Source of the DNA: an uncultured Collinsella sp.
GTDB lineage: Bacteria > Actinomycetota > Coriobacteriia > Coriobacteriales > Coriobacteriaceae
Reading direction: 5' to 3'
Assembly: GCA_900545905.1 (NCBI GenBank)
Contig: URBA01000090.1
Coordinates: forward strand, 1 to 6,275
Length of the DNA stretch: 6,275 nt
Part shown: positions 6,275-6,275 of the stretch, one piece after another
How positions within the stretch are numbered: position 1 is the stretch's first letter
Layout: each line of letters opens with the position of its first letter
The notes under the pieces: generated by a model
Told to the model about the DNA's origin: nothing
Database searches by the model: none
Seen by the model: only the letters and a program-made list of their open reading frames with translations
Made by a program: the position numbers and the translations under genes

Positions 6275-6275
6275 T

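Overview
The window is high in G+C, with third codon positions dominated by G and C. It holds six genes in two divergent operons, and all six read as intact. The combination of a nadA-nadB-nadC-niaR order, a 3H-domain NiaR regulator and a membrane HPK10-type kinase with a LytTR regulator suggests an anaerobic gut member of the Coriobacteriia (Collinsella-like). That assignment rests on gene content and composition, not on a search.

Left part (positions 20-2019, minus strand): a two-component system. A LytTR response regulator is followed by a polytopic GHKL-family sensor kinase, and the stop and start codons overlap as TAATG. No signal peptide gene or target gene is visible. The sequence beyond the kinase stop is cut off by the window edge.

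Middle (2020-2311): the divergent intergenic region. Its right part holds a 44-bp hyphenated palindrome (two 19-nt arms, 6-nt spacer) sitting on an extended -10 promoter for the nad operon. This is the likely NiaR operator. The roughly 200 bp next to the response regulator gene show no promoter or RNA that I can support.

Right part (2312-6178, plus strand): the complete de novo NAD pathway from aspartate to nicotinate mononucleotide, as quinolinate synthase (nadA), L-aspartate oxidase (nadB) and quinolinate phosphoribosyltransferase (nadC), followed by the niacin-responsive repressor niaR. NadB makes iminoaspartate, NadA condenses it with dihydroxyacetone phosphate to quinolinate, and NadC converts quinolinate to nicotinate mononucleotide. 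NiaR, translated from a start overlapping the nadC stop, probably represses the operon when niacin is available. A strong intrinsic terminator (6192-6231) closes the operon.

The least expected feature is a 35-nt palindrome (3341-3375) between nadA and nadB. It folds along its full length as RNA, resembles a dispersed REP-like element, and has probably supplied false upstream start codons for nadB. I see no wholly new system here. The points worth checking are this repeat, the operator architecture and the short NadB.
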